Assembly (NCBI GenBank): GCA_937139405.1 | Contig: CAKZPV010000023.1 | Coordinates: forward strand, 1-61,239 | Reading direction: 5' to 3' | Source of the DNA: an uncultured Nitrospirota bacterium | Lineage (GTDB): Bacteria > Nitrospirota > Nitrospiria > Nitrospirales > UBA8639 | DNA: 61,239 bases | In this document: one piece after another, positions 17,452 through 24,989 of the stretch | How positions within the stretch are numbered: position 1 is the stretch's first letter | Layout of the letters: the number at the start of each line of letters is the position of its first letter | Made by a program: the position numbers and the translations under genes | The notes under the pieces: model-generated | Database searches by the model: none | Told to the model about the DNA's origin: nothing | Seen by the model: only the letters and a program-made list of their open reading frames with translations

Positions 17452-17938
17452 TTGAAGATATTTTCAGCTTTAAATCGTCCAAGTTGTTGTAATAATAGTC
17501 TGTCCACTTAACTAAACCGTCTGCTCCAAAGGTTTCCTTAATCCACTCGCGAACTAACGTATGTTTTGCTTCGCATATCCTCAGTTTATGCATGGAGTCA
17601 CCATTTGCTTCTGCTCTCTGCCGATTGCGCTCCTGATACACTCTTCCTCTTTTCCTCCTTGCGCGATTCACCGCCTGCTTAGCCAATATGTATTCTTCGT
17701 GCTTACTCCCTTTCAATGTTTTAATCTTTTCGGCTTTCGCTTGAAGCTTAAAATATTGATAGTCGAGTCGGTCAATAAGGCATTCAATAAACTTGTCAAC
17801 GCCTTGAAGGATTGCACTTTTCAGAGACTGTTCTATCTGTTCTTCACTAATTATTTTGGAAGCATAGATTTCTGAAGCTACCATTTTGCACCAAATGTCA
17901 AATAGTGCAATGTTTTTGATTTTCGTCTGTTCTTTCAC
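17438..17938 (-). CDS. Uncharacterised helical basic protein (166 aa)
   Basis: Helical first half with FDIWCKMVASEIYASKIISEEQIEQSL, then a basic segment (AVNRARRKRGRVYQERNRQRAEANGD), then EAKHTLVREWIKETFGADGLVKW. The Arg-rich middle could bind nucleic acid. No domain recognised. Confidence 0.5.
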   Translation of the reverse strand: MKEQTKIKNIALFDIWCKMVASEIYASKIISEEQIEQSLKSAILQGVDKFIECLIDRLDYQYFKLQAKAEKIKTLKGSKHEEYILAKQAVNRARRKRGRVYQERNRQRAEANGDSMHKLRICEAKHTLVREWIKETFGADGLVKWTDYYYNNLDDLKLKISSNEKN

Positions 17939-17939
17939 T

Positions 17940-18536
17940 TTAATATTTTAGGTCTGTCCAATGGATTATCTGACCTTCAAAGTCTGAGTCGAACCATTGG
18001 AAAAAACTGATCGCATCAGGGAACCCGTCATTTACAGCAAGTTTAAATATTTCCTCACCTCCACTCGGTGTGCCTTTTCGTGGTATTTGTTCAAAGGTGA
18101 TTTCGTCTCCCCAATTAGCTTGGATAATATCGCTTGGCACGATCGAGTGATAGTCGTCAATTGTTACAGTGATATACCTCTCATAATGATCCTGGCAATC
18201 TGGCGGTCCAGGGACCGGGTACCAGTCCGAGTAAATAATTTGAATATCCTGCACACTCACCACCGGCACTCTCGGAGCAAACCTAAATTGGTTCTTTGTC
18301 CGCATGTTTACCCAAAAATCAATCATCATTCCTGGTCGCCATCGCTTGCCGGATCGGATAGAGTGAATCTTTGCTTTTTGAAGTATCATCAGGCCTGGGT
18401 CAATCCTATGATTGGCAAGTATTTCCAAGTAGCAAGGTGCTGGTGATCCCATCCAAATCTTTTCAGGGAAGAAGGTCGGCTGCCCTGCCATCTCACCCAT
18501 TTTCTTGGGCCATTTCGTGCTGAATGCTAAGTTCAT
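17940..18536 (-). CDS. Conserved phage protein, ASCH-like pattern (198 aa)
   Basis: Contains the run KIHSIRSGKRWRPGMMIDFWVNMRTKNQFRFAP, followed by VVSVQDIQIIY, and ends FFQWFDSDFEGQIIHWTDLKY. The KxHTIRxGxRWxxG pattern and the terminal FEGxIIHWT are familiar from phage proteins of Bacteroidota that resemble ASCH/PUA RNA-binding folds. Likely a small RNA- or nucleotide-binding protein; the exact role is unknown. Confidence 0.6.
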   Translation of the reverse strand: MNLAFSTKWPKKMGEMAGQPTFFPEKIWMGSPAPCYLEILANHRIDPGLMILQKAKIHSIRSGKRWRPGMMIDFWVNMRTKNQFRFAPRVPVVSVQDIQIIYSDWYPVPGPPDCQDHYERYITVTIDDYHSIVPSDIIQANWGDEITFEQIPRKGTPSGGEEIFKLAVNDGFPDAISFFQWFDSDFEGQIIHWTDLKY

Positions 18537-18558
18537 TTATTAGCGATTGTTGCGGTGC

Positions 18559-18813
18559 TCATTTGATATTGTACTTTTTACGCATTTCATTATATTTTTC
18601 GAGCGTCAATGTAGGGTATCCCAATTTCATCCGATCAAAAGACTTTTGCCATTGAAAGATGCCTAGTACAATTTTAGCCGCTGTTACTTTATTGCGTGCA
18701 TTTGGATGTGCAACATCCATTGGTATACTGCTTTTAAAATGTGCGGAATAATGGTACTCGTCTTTCAGCGCTTCAAAATCCATTATTATTTTTCTTGCTT
18801 CGTCTTTAGTCAT
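18559..18813 (-). CDS. Uncharacterised protein (84 aa)
   Basis: Reads TKDEARKIIMDFEALKDEYHYSAHF, then VAHPNARNKVTAAKIVLGIFQWQKSFDRMKLGYPTL. Probably helical. Not recognised. Confidence 0.45.
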   Translation of the reverse strand: MTKDEARKIIMDFEALKDEYHYSAHFKSSIPMDVAHPNARNKVTAAKIVLGIFQWQKSFDRMKLGYPTLTLEKYNEMRKKYNIK

Positions 18814-18833
18814 GTGGCCTTAATGTAGGTTCG

Positions 18834-19262
18834 TTATGAATTTAATCTCAGCCATTGTTCTTCGGTCATGACTACGTGTCCACTTGGTTTACCATGCACA
18901 TAATCAATGAATGATTCAATCGTATACTGGTCAGTTCGCACTAACCAATTTGTAAGTGCAGACTGAAGCTGGTTTCCCAAATTATGAACTACGTAAAACC
19001 TACCTGGAATACCCGAGGGTAATTTGAAGTTAACCTGAGCGTTGACAAAATTCATATTGCCGGAATTTCGAATCTTAACCAATAGGCTTTGTTCTGACAC
19101 GTTCATATTCTCATAATTTAAAATCGAATTTAAAATTGCCCGGTTTAATTCATCTGTCCGCCTCGGGTTGGGCAACTTCTCAGATCTCCAATCATAACCG
19201 GGACCAAAAAAGATCTTCGAAATTTGGTGGTTATCCCAACTGTACCCACCGAAACACCTCAC
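18834..19262 (-). CDS. Uncharacterised protein (142 aa)
   Basis: Begins with GTG (MRCFGGYSWDN); an in-frame stop lies just upstream. The N-terminal third has a conserved-looking FFGPGYDWRSEKLPNPRRTDELNRAILNSILNYENMN. The C-terminal part (GKPSGHVVMTEEQWLRL) is mixed. Function unknown. Confidence 0.5.
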   Translation of the reverse strand: MRCFGGYSWDNHQISKIFFGPGYDWRSEKLPNPRRTDELNRAILNSILNYENMNVSEQSLLVKIRNSGNMNFVNAQVNFKLPSGIPGRFYVVHNLGNQLQSALTNWLVRTDQYTIESFIDYVHGKPSGHVVMTEEQWLRLNS

Positions 19263-19298
19263 GAGTTAATGCGGCTCTTTCTAATTAAATGGTATGTC

Positions 19299-20117
19299 TT
19301 ACAATTTCATAAAAGGAATTGGTGCCCACTGTTCACCGTTCCAATAAGTTTTACTATCAAGATCAACCACGCGCTCAATAGTGGCTGAATAATGTTTTTC
19401 GTGATCGTAATTACTGACCAATTTCGGCTCGGTGATCCCTTTGAGGAAGACCAAGTGTTCGCCTGCCATCTCCGTAGTTTTATTTGGGACCAGTGCCCTA
19501 AGCTTTGCGTTCTCGTTTTCGGCTGCGTCTGCCTTTGCTTTAAGCTCTGCATTCTGCGCACGTAATTCCATTTGACTAATTTCCTTCGCCTTTTCTTCTA
19601 AATGAGCACGGTGCACGGCTTTTGCACCGGTGACGAAGGAGTGCCACATTGCATCAGGTAGTGTTCCTAAATTAGCTGGCACCTCCATACCTGGGGTTAA
19701 ATATTGCCTCAGCTGCACCTCACGCTCATTGTATATTTTATCAATGCGCTGCTGCTCCTGGATCTCATAATAATTTTCGATTCCATGCAGCATCTTTTCA
19801 ATTCCCTGGGATGCGAACAACTGAGCATTCTTCCAACCATCAACAAACCGACCACCAGCAAGGTAGAAAGCCTTCATTTTTTTGTGAATTTTGGCAGTGC
19901 CGGTCCGTACTTTGACGTACCGTAGCCGCAATTCTTTTGCGCGCTGACATGTGGCGTCACTTATTTCTAAATTAACGATCTCATTGTATTCACTTTCTAA
20001 GGCTACCATCTTGTCAAGCATCGGAGTGAAGGCAGCGCGAATCTCACTGGCTTTAGTTTCTTCCAATCCAAATTTCTTTGGATCTAGTTTTACTAATTCA
20101 ATTGTTTTCGCTTCCAT
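19299..20117 (-). CDS. Conserved phage coiled-coil protein (272 aa)
   Basis: I choose ATG 20117 (MEAKTIELVKLDPKKFGLEE) over one at 20282, because the upstream part is Cys-rich and unlike the rest. The segment RLRYVKVRTGTAKIHKKMKAFYLAGGRFVDGWKNAQLF is a pattern seen in many phage proteins of unknown function encoded beside recombination or early genes. A long coiled coil covers about 110-210, and the end has WNGEQWAPIP. Confidence 0.55.
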   Translation of the reverse strand: MEAKTIELVKLDPKKFGLEETKASEIRAAFTPMLDKMVALESEYNEIVNLEISDATCQRAKELRLRYVKVRTGTAKIHKKMKAFYLAGGRFVDGWKNAQLFASQGIEKMLHGIENYYEIQEQQRIDKIYNEREVQLRQYLTPGMEVPANLGTLPDAMWHSFVTGAKAVHRAHLEEKAKEISQMELRAQNAELKAKADAAENENAKLRALVPNKTTEMAGEHLVFLKGITEPKLVSNYDHEKHYSATIERVVDLDSKTYWNGEQWAPIPFMKL

Positions 20118-20130
20118 GTGTTTATACTGT

Positions 20131-20373
20131 TTATAGTTTTTCGAATATATCCTCCGAATCCTTGATACTTTTGTCGAGGTGACTAAGCATCGCCCCGTGG
20201 CATACAGCCAACAATTCTTTTTGCATTCCTGACAGTAAATTACTGGCATTAAAAAACCGAACGATTTCATCAGTTTCTTCAAAGGCCTTTTCCTTCAAAT
20301 GCTCGAATACGTGCAGCTGACGTTTAATTGCAGATTGCAGTTCAATCCCTCTCTTCAGAGTTTCATTGTCCAT
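20131..20373 (-). CDS. Uncharacterised helical protein (80 aa)
   Basis: Helical throughout (ETLKRGIELQSAIKRQLHVFEHLKEKAFEETDEIVRFFNAS). It lies 7 bases from the upstream gene. Possibly a partner of the coiled-coil protein downstream. Confidence 0.45.
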   Translation of the reverse strand: MDNETLKRGIELQSAIKRQLHVFEHLKEKAFEETDEIVRFFNASNLLSGMQKELLAVCHGAMLSHLDKSIKDSEDIFEKL

Positions 20374-20380
20374 AATTGGT

Positions 20381-20803
20381 TTATTTTAATAGCTCAATAA
20401 ATTCGAATACAATACCTCGACAGTAAAGGTCATCGTCTTCGTATATCTCAAATGTGTGGTGAGGGATATCGGTGATAAATATCCACGAACATTCATCGGA
20501 ACCCCAGATAGCTTGGATCTTATGTTTAACTTCAACACCCATAGAAGCCAAATATTCTAGCTTCTCATCTACATCGTCAAATACATCGTCAGTGCTGAAT
20601 ACCTTGCCATTTAGGAAGTAAATATGCTCTCCACCATAAGCACCAACCTCATCATGAATAATGCCCCTGAACTCCACCAAATCATCCGACGCACCAAAAA
20701 CAACCACTAAATTGTGTTCATTGGCAAGGTTGCATTCTGCTTTTGTGATTTCTTCCCTGTATTGCCTACCGTTTAAGGTAGCTGCCATTTGTTCCGCACT
20801 CAT
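20381..20803 (-). CDS. Conserved phage protein of unknown function (140 aa)
   Basis: The start SAEQMAATLNGRQYREEITKAE, then LVVVFGASDDLVEFRGIIHDEVGAY, and the end WIFITDIPHHTFEIYEDDDLYCRGIVF follow a pattern common in temperate phage genomes, without known function. It heads an operon after the terminator at 20817-20858. Confidence 0.6.
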   Translation of the reverse strand: MSAEQMAATLNGRQYREEITKAECNLANEHNLVVVFGASDDLVEFRGIIHDEVGAYGGEHIYFLNGKVFSTDDVFDDVDEKLEYLASMGVEVKHKIQAIWGSDECSWIFITDIPHHTFEIYEDDDLYCRGIVFEFIELLK

Positions 20804-20816
20804 AATTTTTTATTGA

Positions 20817-20858
20817 TCTAAAAAATGCAACCGGATTAGAACTTCTTCCACCGGCAGC
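20817..20858 (-). terminator. Terminator between 20881 and 20803 genes
   Basis: On the minus strand TGCTGCCGG pairs with CCGGTTGCA, with two mismatches, across a 16-base loop and runs into TTTTTTAG. It splits the small-gene region into two transcripts. Confidence 0.55.
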
Positions 20859-20880
20859 ACTTAACAAACAAAAGTGATTC

Positions 20881-21579
20881 TTATATGTGAATGACTGTCA
20901 GGTCTTTGAATTTCTCAATTTCAACCTCCATCAATCGATTCACAGCCCTTTCTTTTTTCTCCTTTAGGTCAGCAGATTCCAACCAATAAACCGCACTACT
21001 ATCTTGGATATCGAAATTTATTTCAACATCGAATGCCTCAGCTTCGGCACCATTGAAGAGTGGCATCCTTAATTTGAATTTAAGATCAAGCTCATGCTTC
21101 ACCTGCTGCTCAAAACTTATCTTCTTGTTTCCCTTCAGGTCGTTTCCATCCTCTATTTCCTTTGTCACACGCACTTTGAATTTCTGCAGATTGGTCACCA
21201 ACTTGGTGTTCTCATCTCTTTCCACAAAGTGAATGCGGTTCATCTTAAGCAGGCTTACCAATTCCTTGGTAGTGTATCTCTTGTAGTGGTTGATACCAAA
21301 ATGTTCTAAAGCTGGATTATCTTTAATCCGCCCAATAACCTCTACACGTTCATGATTTGCATGGCCGCCAACCAATAATTCGATAAACCAATTATTTACG
21401 TCAACCAACACGTAAGCAGTTTTATAGTCATACTGATTCATCGTCTGGTACCATATTGATGGAGCTGACAGAACCCCCTCTATCTTTATGTTCGTGGGGT
21501 GCTCAACACTCAAAGCCTTGCCCTCTCTTATGATAAGCTCATTACCTTCGGGTTGTACTTTCAATTCTATGTCTGACAT
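20881..21579 (-). CDS. Conserved phage protein (232 aa)
   Basis: Single domain with the segments MNQYDYKTAYVLVDVNNWFIELLVGG, LVSLLKMNRIHFVERDENTKLV and FDIQDSSAVYWLESADLKEKKE. It resembles conserved proteins in phages with recombination systems, but I cannot name the family. It is followed by a terminator. Spacing to the upstream gene is 27 bp. Function unknown. Confidence 0.5.
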   Translation of the reverse strand: MSDIELKVQPEGNELIIREGKALSVEHPTNIKIEGVLSAPSIWYQTMNQYDYKTAYVLVDVNNWFIELLVGGHANHERVEVIGRIKDNPALEHFGINHYKRYTTKELVSLLKMNRIHFVERDENTKLVTNLQKFKVRVTKEIEDGNDLKGNKKISFEQQVKHELDLKFKLRMPLFNGAEAEAFDVEINFDIQDSSAVYWLESADLKEKKERAVNRLMEVEIEKFKDLTVIHI

Positions 21580-21606
21580 TATTTATAATTAAAAAAGTGA
21601 TTAGAT

Positions 21607-22092
21607 TTATTTGGATGCGATATTGCGCACGTTCCCAGTGATGGAGTACTGTCGCTCAGCTGGTGTCATGGCACGTTCATATTCGTAGTGCCCTTCCTCG
21701 TTATACATAGCCACCAAACCAAGCTCATGATATTGGAAAATGAAGAGCTTCTTTTTGATTATCTCATATCCGGACCGGATACTCTGCAGGTTTTTGCGCA
21801 GCCGAGTTTTTAGGCTCTTAATGCCTTCGTCGCCATAATCTATGCCATATAGCCCATCAATCAGTAGTTTGATTTCTTCAGGATTATAGTCCTTTTTCAT
21901 GGCCTCACTAAATTGATTGAGAGCATCTTGCCGGTCGGACTGGAATTTGTTTATCTGGAAGACCTCTTCTTTCATGTCGAGGATTTCTTCATCTGTGAAG
22001 TTGTGTCGCATGTCCTCCACCACTGTGTTGTATGCATTATATTTTAAGTCCTCGGGATTAATAAACGCATCAATGTCTTTGTGTTTTTCCAT
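21607..22092 (-). CDS. Uncharacterised protein (161 aa)
   Basis: Acidic helical protein with DEEILDMKEEVFQINKFQSDRQ, PEEIKLLIDGLYGIDYGDEG and LRKNLQSIRSGYEIIKKKLFIF. No catalytic motif seen. Nine bases from the upstream gene. Confidence 0.5.
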   Translation of the reverse strand: MEKHKDIDAFINPEDLKYNAYNTVVEDMRHNFTDEEILDMKEEVFQINKFQSDRQDALNQFSEAMKKDYNPEEIKLLIDGLYGIDYGDEGIKSLKTRLRKNLQSIRSGYEIIKKKLFIFQYHELGLVAMYNEEGHYEYERAMTPAERQYSITGNVRNIASK

Positions 22093-22101
22093 TACTATGA
22101 T

Positions 22102-22305
22102 TTAATATTTTGAATAAATTTGCTCACGCTTTTTGGCATTTGCAATTTTCTTTGCCATACCTGAAATCCATCGGCTGCGTAGCCATTCAGCATATTTTTT
22201 ATCGCCTACAATGCCAGCACGTGACCGGACTTTGGCATACCCACGTTTGCTTGGCTTTCGTCTGCTGGTTACTACCCGTATTTGACTAGGTTGAACGTTT
22301 CTCAT
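22102..22305 (-). CDS. Very basic small protein (67 aa)
   Basis: Arg/Lys-rich (RRKPSKRGYAKVRSRAG, then WLRSRWISGMAKKIANAKKREQ). The composition suggests nucleic-acid binding. It follows a 30-residue membrane peptide with 4 bases between them. Confidence 0.5.
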   Translation of the reverse strand: MRNVQPSQIRVVTSRRKPSKRGYAKVRSRAGIVGDKKYAEWLRSRWISGMAKKIANAKKREQIYSKY

Positions 22306-22309
22306 TTGA

Positions 22310-22402
22310 TCAGATAAATGCGGTCACGGTCCGTACTGCGAACCATAGCCATGCGAATAAAATAAATGCCTTTGTCAGGCGGTCACAATTAGGAATCTTC
22401 AT
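22310..22402 (-). CDS. Possible 30-aa membrane peptide
   Basis: Reads KIPNCDRLTKAFILFAWLWFAVRTVTAFI, a single hydrophobic span flanked by basic residues. It overlaps the upstream 51-residue gene by 14 bp. Short, but the charge pattern and packing fit a real micropeptide. Confidence 0.4.
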   Translation of the reverse strand: MKIPNCDRLTKAFILFAWLWFAVRTVTAFI

Positions 22403-22544
22403 TTGGTGGGAATATTTTGCGGATCATCTTTGCATCACAACTAATAGAGAAAAATGTGCTGTTCCTTTTAGTCTCGATAATCATCTGACCGCTCTTGTTC
22501 ATACAAACAAACTTCTCACCGGAGTAATATGGCTTCATCATCAT
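22389..22544 (-). CDS. Small protein (51 aa)
   Basis: Starts with three tandem ATG codons, then KPYYSGEKFVCMNKSGQMIIETKRN and SISCDAKMIRKIFPP. A compact beta-like sequence. First gene after the terminator at 22560-22590. Confidence 0.45.
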   Translation of the reverse strand: MMMKPYYSGEKFVCMNKSGQMIIETKRNSTFFSISCDAKMIRKIFPPNEDS

Positions 22545-22559
22545 TTGTCAATTAATTTG

Positions 22560-22590
22560 AAAAAAAGGGTTGCACGAAGAGATGCAACCC
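22560..22590 (-). terminator. Strong terminator
   Basis: GGGTTGCA (22567-22574) and TGCAACCC (22583-22590) form an 8-bp stem with an 8-base loop. Seven T follow on the minus strand. Confidence 0.85.
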
Positions 22591-22750
22591 CCAGAACATG
22601 TATAGAAACAATTACTAAAACTGCATCTTGATATCTCTCAAAAATGTGGGAATGCGTTTGATCTAACACCCCCACATTCAAAACCGAGATATTTACGGCA
22701 GAGATCTTTTTCCCTGCTAATAACCAAAAACCAATAATTTCAATTTCTGA
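22591..22750 (-). ncRNA. Candidate structured non-coding RNA
   Basis: About 160 bases with no gene, between two minus-strand terminators. It holds a two-step inverted repeat: ATATCTC (22631-22637) with GAGATAT (22686-22692), and ATGTGGG (22644-22650) with CCCACAT (22671-22677), around a 20-base loop. A transcript ending at the 22560 terminator would be a compact folded RNA. No promoter with a clear TAnnTTTG box was found, so this remains a candidate. Confidence 0.35.
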
Positions 22751-22786
22751 TGAAAGGGTAGGGGAAAGACCATTAAACCCCTACCC
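22751..22786 (-). terminator. Terminator after 22806-23114 gene
   Basis: GGGTAGGGG (22756-22764) and CCCCTACCC (22778-22786) form a perfect 9-bp stem. The following T-run on the minus strand is short (TTTC). Confidence 0.6.
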
Positions 22787-22805
22787 ACTTCAATATCAAC
22801 CAAAC

Positions 22806-23114
22806 TTAGTTCGCGAGTTCTTGGAAGTTGATGCCCTTTTCGAACCGCCCGAACATGAGCACATCATCAGGATGAACTCGCCTCTCAATCTCATCCAGTT
22901 TAATTGGTTGATTCGCATATGAATTCCACCAATTCAGATATTCAATCGTATCAAATTTGATCTCCCCATCATGCACAATGATTGTAATCTGTTCATAGTC
23001 AACTAGCACCTCAGTTACCCACCTTTCTCGATTAGCTTTCCTTACTTTGGCCGTTGCATTTGCAACCGCTTGATCCATTACGTTTTCAATCTCAGTGAAC
23101 ATGTTGTTATGCAT
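22806..23114 (-). CDS. Uncharacterised protein, single-gene transcript (102 aa)
   Basis: Helical N-terminus (EIENVMDQAVANATAKVRKANRERW) followed by a beta segment (VLVDYEQITIIVHDGEIKF) and IERRVHPDDVLMFGRF. It lies 20 bases below an operator/promoter and above a terminator, so it is transcribed alone under control of the palindrome. Not recognised. Confidence 0.55.
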   Translation of the reverse strand: MHNNMFTEIENVMDQAVANATAKVRKANRERWVTEVLVDYEQITIIVHDGEIKFDTIEYLNWWNSYANQPIKLDEIERRVHPDDVLMFGRFEKGINFQELAN

Positions 23115-23122
23115 TTGTTTGA

Positions 23123-23161
23123 CGATACAAAAATAAACTAAATAGTTTAGATAGACAACTG
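23123..23161 (-). promoter_or_regulatory. Promoter with embedded operator palindrome
   Basis: On the minus strand TTG, a 20-base spacer and TATTTTTG match the Bacteroidota consensus. The perfect palindrome TAAACTAAATAGTTTA at 23134-23149 fills the spacer and ends on the TA of the -7 box, exactly as at 12081-12111. Confidence 0.8.
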
Positions 23162-23172
23162 TTTAATGTATT

Positions 23173-23463
23173 TTATTTTAAATTAATTTCATCAGCGAAA
23201 GACCAGTACTTATTATCCTCCATAAACTTCAGGTGAATGCGCTTTTGCTCTTCAGTTGAGATCGTCCCATCCTCGCAATCATCATGGTGCCGTCTGCATA
23301 GCCCCATTAGATTTTCGATAAAGTCTTTCAGCTTACTACCGCCCATCCGTCTTGGTTCAATATGATGCACATCTACGGCTCGGCCACCACATATTTCGCA
23401 GACTGCCTCGGTAGGGCAGAGGTAGCCGAAAAACTTTGTATAGATTTTTACATGTGCCTTCAC
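23173..23463 (-). CDS. HNH endonuclease (96 aa)
   Basis: CEIC at residues 22-25, VHHIEPRRMGG with H33/H34, N51 and LCRRHH at 55-60 give a Cys-supported HNH fold. The GTG start at 23463 overlaps the upstream stop as GTGA. HNH nucleases beside terminase genes often assist DNA packaging; here it is two genes downstream of the large terminase. A free-standing homing nuclease is the alternative. Confidence 0.8.
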   Translation of the reverse strand: MKAHVKIYTKFFGYLCPTEAVCEICGGRAVDVHHIEPRRMGGSKLKDFIENLMGLCRRHHDDCEDGTISTEEQKRIHLKFMEDNKYWSFADEINLK

Positions 23464-23738
23464 TGAACTGAGTTGTAGATATGCATCATGTGGCTCGTGT
23501 CTTCAAAGTCACTGTAGAACAACTCTTCAAATGAATTATACCAGCGTTCACGCAATGCCAATAAATACAATGATTTTATTCCCACCAGGTCACGCACCAT
23601 CTTTTCGTGCTTCAATTGATTCTCCCGTTGCTTCATAAAATGATCGAGGGAAGCTTTGTCGGTCGGTCTGGCCTTCGGTTTGCCAGTAAAAGCAACCTTC
23701 AGATTAGGGTTTTTAGATAGCGATGAATAATAAGCCGA
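23460..23738 (-). CDS. Frameshift extension (92 codons in -1 frame)
   Basis: After the run of nine T on the minus strand (23746-23738), the -1 frame stays open and reads SAYYSSLSKNPNLKVAFTG, then KPKARPTDKASLDHF, and a helical end to a TGA at 23460. No start codon exists in this frame before the coding-like part begins; the first ATG is at 23636. The TGA overlaps the GTG of the HNH gene, as expected of a genuine gene end. This part is therefore probably made by -1 slippage from the 24397 gene, giving a 312-residue product. Confidence 0.65.
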   Translation of the reverse strand, partial: SAYYSSLSKNPNLKVAFTGKPKARPTDKASLDHFMKQRENQLKHEKMVRDLVGIKSLYLLALRERWYNSFEELFYSDFEDTSHMMHIYNSVQ

Positions 23739-24397
23739 AAAAAAAACCGGGTACCCAGCACCACGTCCATTGGAAGACCTGCGAATAATTCAGCTCGCTT
23801 TGTGAGGAAGGCTTCGCGCTCCCTAAATTTCAGCGGCAATAATTCGCCCTTGCGACGTAACAGTATGGCCATAGCTTTTAGGCTTAGTCCAAATTCCATT
23901 CCTCCGTCCAAATCCTTTTGCGATTCCTTGACCAACCTCAATTCACGTTCCAGGCTCTTTATCTCAACCACCTCCCCGGTTGTATATCCCTTTTGGCTGC
24001 CAAAGTGCCTTTCTACCATCATGGGGTCGATGTAATAGGTCTCACCCTCAAAATCTACTTTGTAGCTGCCATCCACTATGTTGGTACCACTTGTGAGCAA
24101 TTCATCATACTGGCTGATCATCGATATGATGTGCACATATAATCGAGTGGTTGAAATTTCTTCACCCATAGGCAACATGTAACCATCCTTGATCATCTGC
24201 CCAATGTCATCACCTAGAATAATGTACTGTAATGCAGAGCAATCGCCCACTATATTGGTAACTGCTGCGGCAAGGTATTCAGCTGCTTGGTCGTCTTGGT
24301 CTTCCAGGTTCATTTGCATGTAGGCCTCTTCTTCTTTCTTGAAGTCGAGATATCTGGAATAAGTGATTTGACCTGGATGCGTAGGTACCTCTATCAT
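23699..24397 (-). CDS. Upstream frame of a probable frameshift pair (232 aa)
   Basis: Acidic start (YLDFKKEEEAYMQMNLEDQDDQAAEYLA), with a later FREREAFLTKRAELFAGLPMDVVLGTRFFF that leads straight into the T9 run. In the zero frame only 12 residues follow the run before the stop; in the -1 frame 92 codons follow. The layout (short and long forms with a common N-terminus) recalls the G/GT tail assembly chaperones of siphoviruses, but this pair lies beside terminase rather than the tape measure. Start overlaps the upstream stop as ATGA. Confidence 0.65.
   Translation of the reverse strand: MIEVPTHPGQITYSRYLDFKKEEEAYMQMNLEDQDDQAAEYLAAAVTNIVGDCSALQYIILGDDIGQMIKDGYMLPMGEEISTTRLYVHIISMISQYDELLTSGTNIVDGSYKVDFEGETYYIDPMMVERHFGSQKGYTTGEVVEIKSLERELRLVKESQKDLDGGMEFGLSLKAMAILLRRKGELLPLKFREREAFLTKRAELFAGLPMDVVLGTRFFFRLIIHRYLKTLI
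23738..23746 (-). other. Slippery run of nine T (minus strand)
   Basis: Nine consecutive A on plus (T on minus) within CGG-T9-CGG. It would allow -1 ribosomal slippage at U-UUU-UUU or polymerase slippage. An assembly error in a 9-base homopolymer is the simple alternative. Confidence 0.6.
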
Positions 24398-24972
24398 GCT
24401 TTGATTGCATCAAGGATCTTACGAGCAATAGTGATTTTCTTACGAGCACCGCCAAGTTCCAGCCCTATCGAATCAGCAAAAGCCTTCATGCGGTTGAAAA
24501 CTTCAACATATTCTACTTCTCCATCACCAAATACTTTCAGGATTTCCTCAGTGGTTTTGCAATCAGTCAATTCCTTGCCAGCATCATTTAGCTGCTGCGG
24601 TGTCGGTGGTTGTTCACCTTGCTCCTTTGCCTGCTGCTTTAGATATTCACCATATGTGATATTTTCATCTTCACAGCCATCACATTTATCCTCATTGGCG
24701 AATTTGTTTTCGGTATAAGGATTCTTGACCATCTTAGCAAACTTTTTAGTCTTCGGTGCATCATCATTGAATAATGAAATGACTGCTTGCTGGTCTTGAG
24801 GATATGCGCTGGCATAGTTGATTATTAGGGCATTGAATTCATTACCTTTGCGGTTCTCTTGGTAATAATCAAGTCTTTCGATAAGTGGTGTTAGTTGTAT
24901 CCTGAGATCTTCACTTTTTAGTTCCAGTGCCTTAAAACGGTCTTTAAACCGTGCTTCCGGTGTACTTTTCAT
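24394..24972 (-). CDS. Uncharacterised protein beside terminase (192 aa)
   Basis: Basic helical start (ARFKDRFKALELKSEDLRIQLTPLIERLDYYQ), a CDGCED cluster in the middle, a Gln/Pro-rich linker, and a C-terminal SIGLELGGARKKITIARKILDAI that could be a small DNA- or protein-binding helical hairpin. It lies 17 bases after the terminase and is coupled by ATGA to the next gene. Not recognised. Confidence 0.5.
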   Translation of the reverse strand: MKSTPEARFKDRFKALELKSEDLRIQLTPLIERLDYYQENRKGNEFNALIINYASAYPQDQQAVISLFNDDAPKTKKFAKMVKNPYTENKFANEDKCDGCEDENITYGEYLKQQAKEQGEQPPTPQQLNDAGKELTDCKTTEEILKVFGDGEVEYVEVFNRMKAFADSIGLELGGARKKITIARKILDAIKA

Positions 24973-24989
24973 GTTTATTCACTATTTGA

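Noticed and set aside
23699-24397. Treating the 232-residue frame as the full gene
   Set aside because: The last 12 residues after the T9 run look non-coding, while the -1 frame continues and couples to the next gene.
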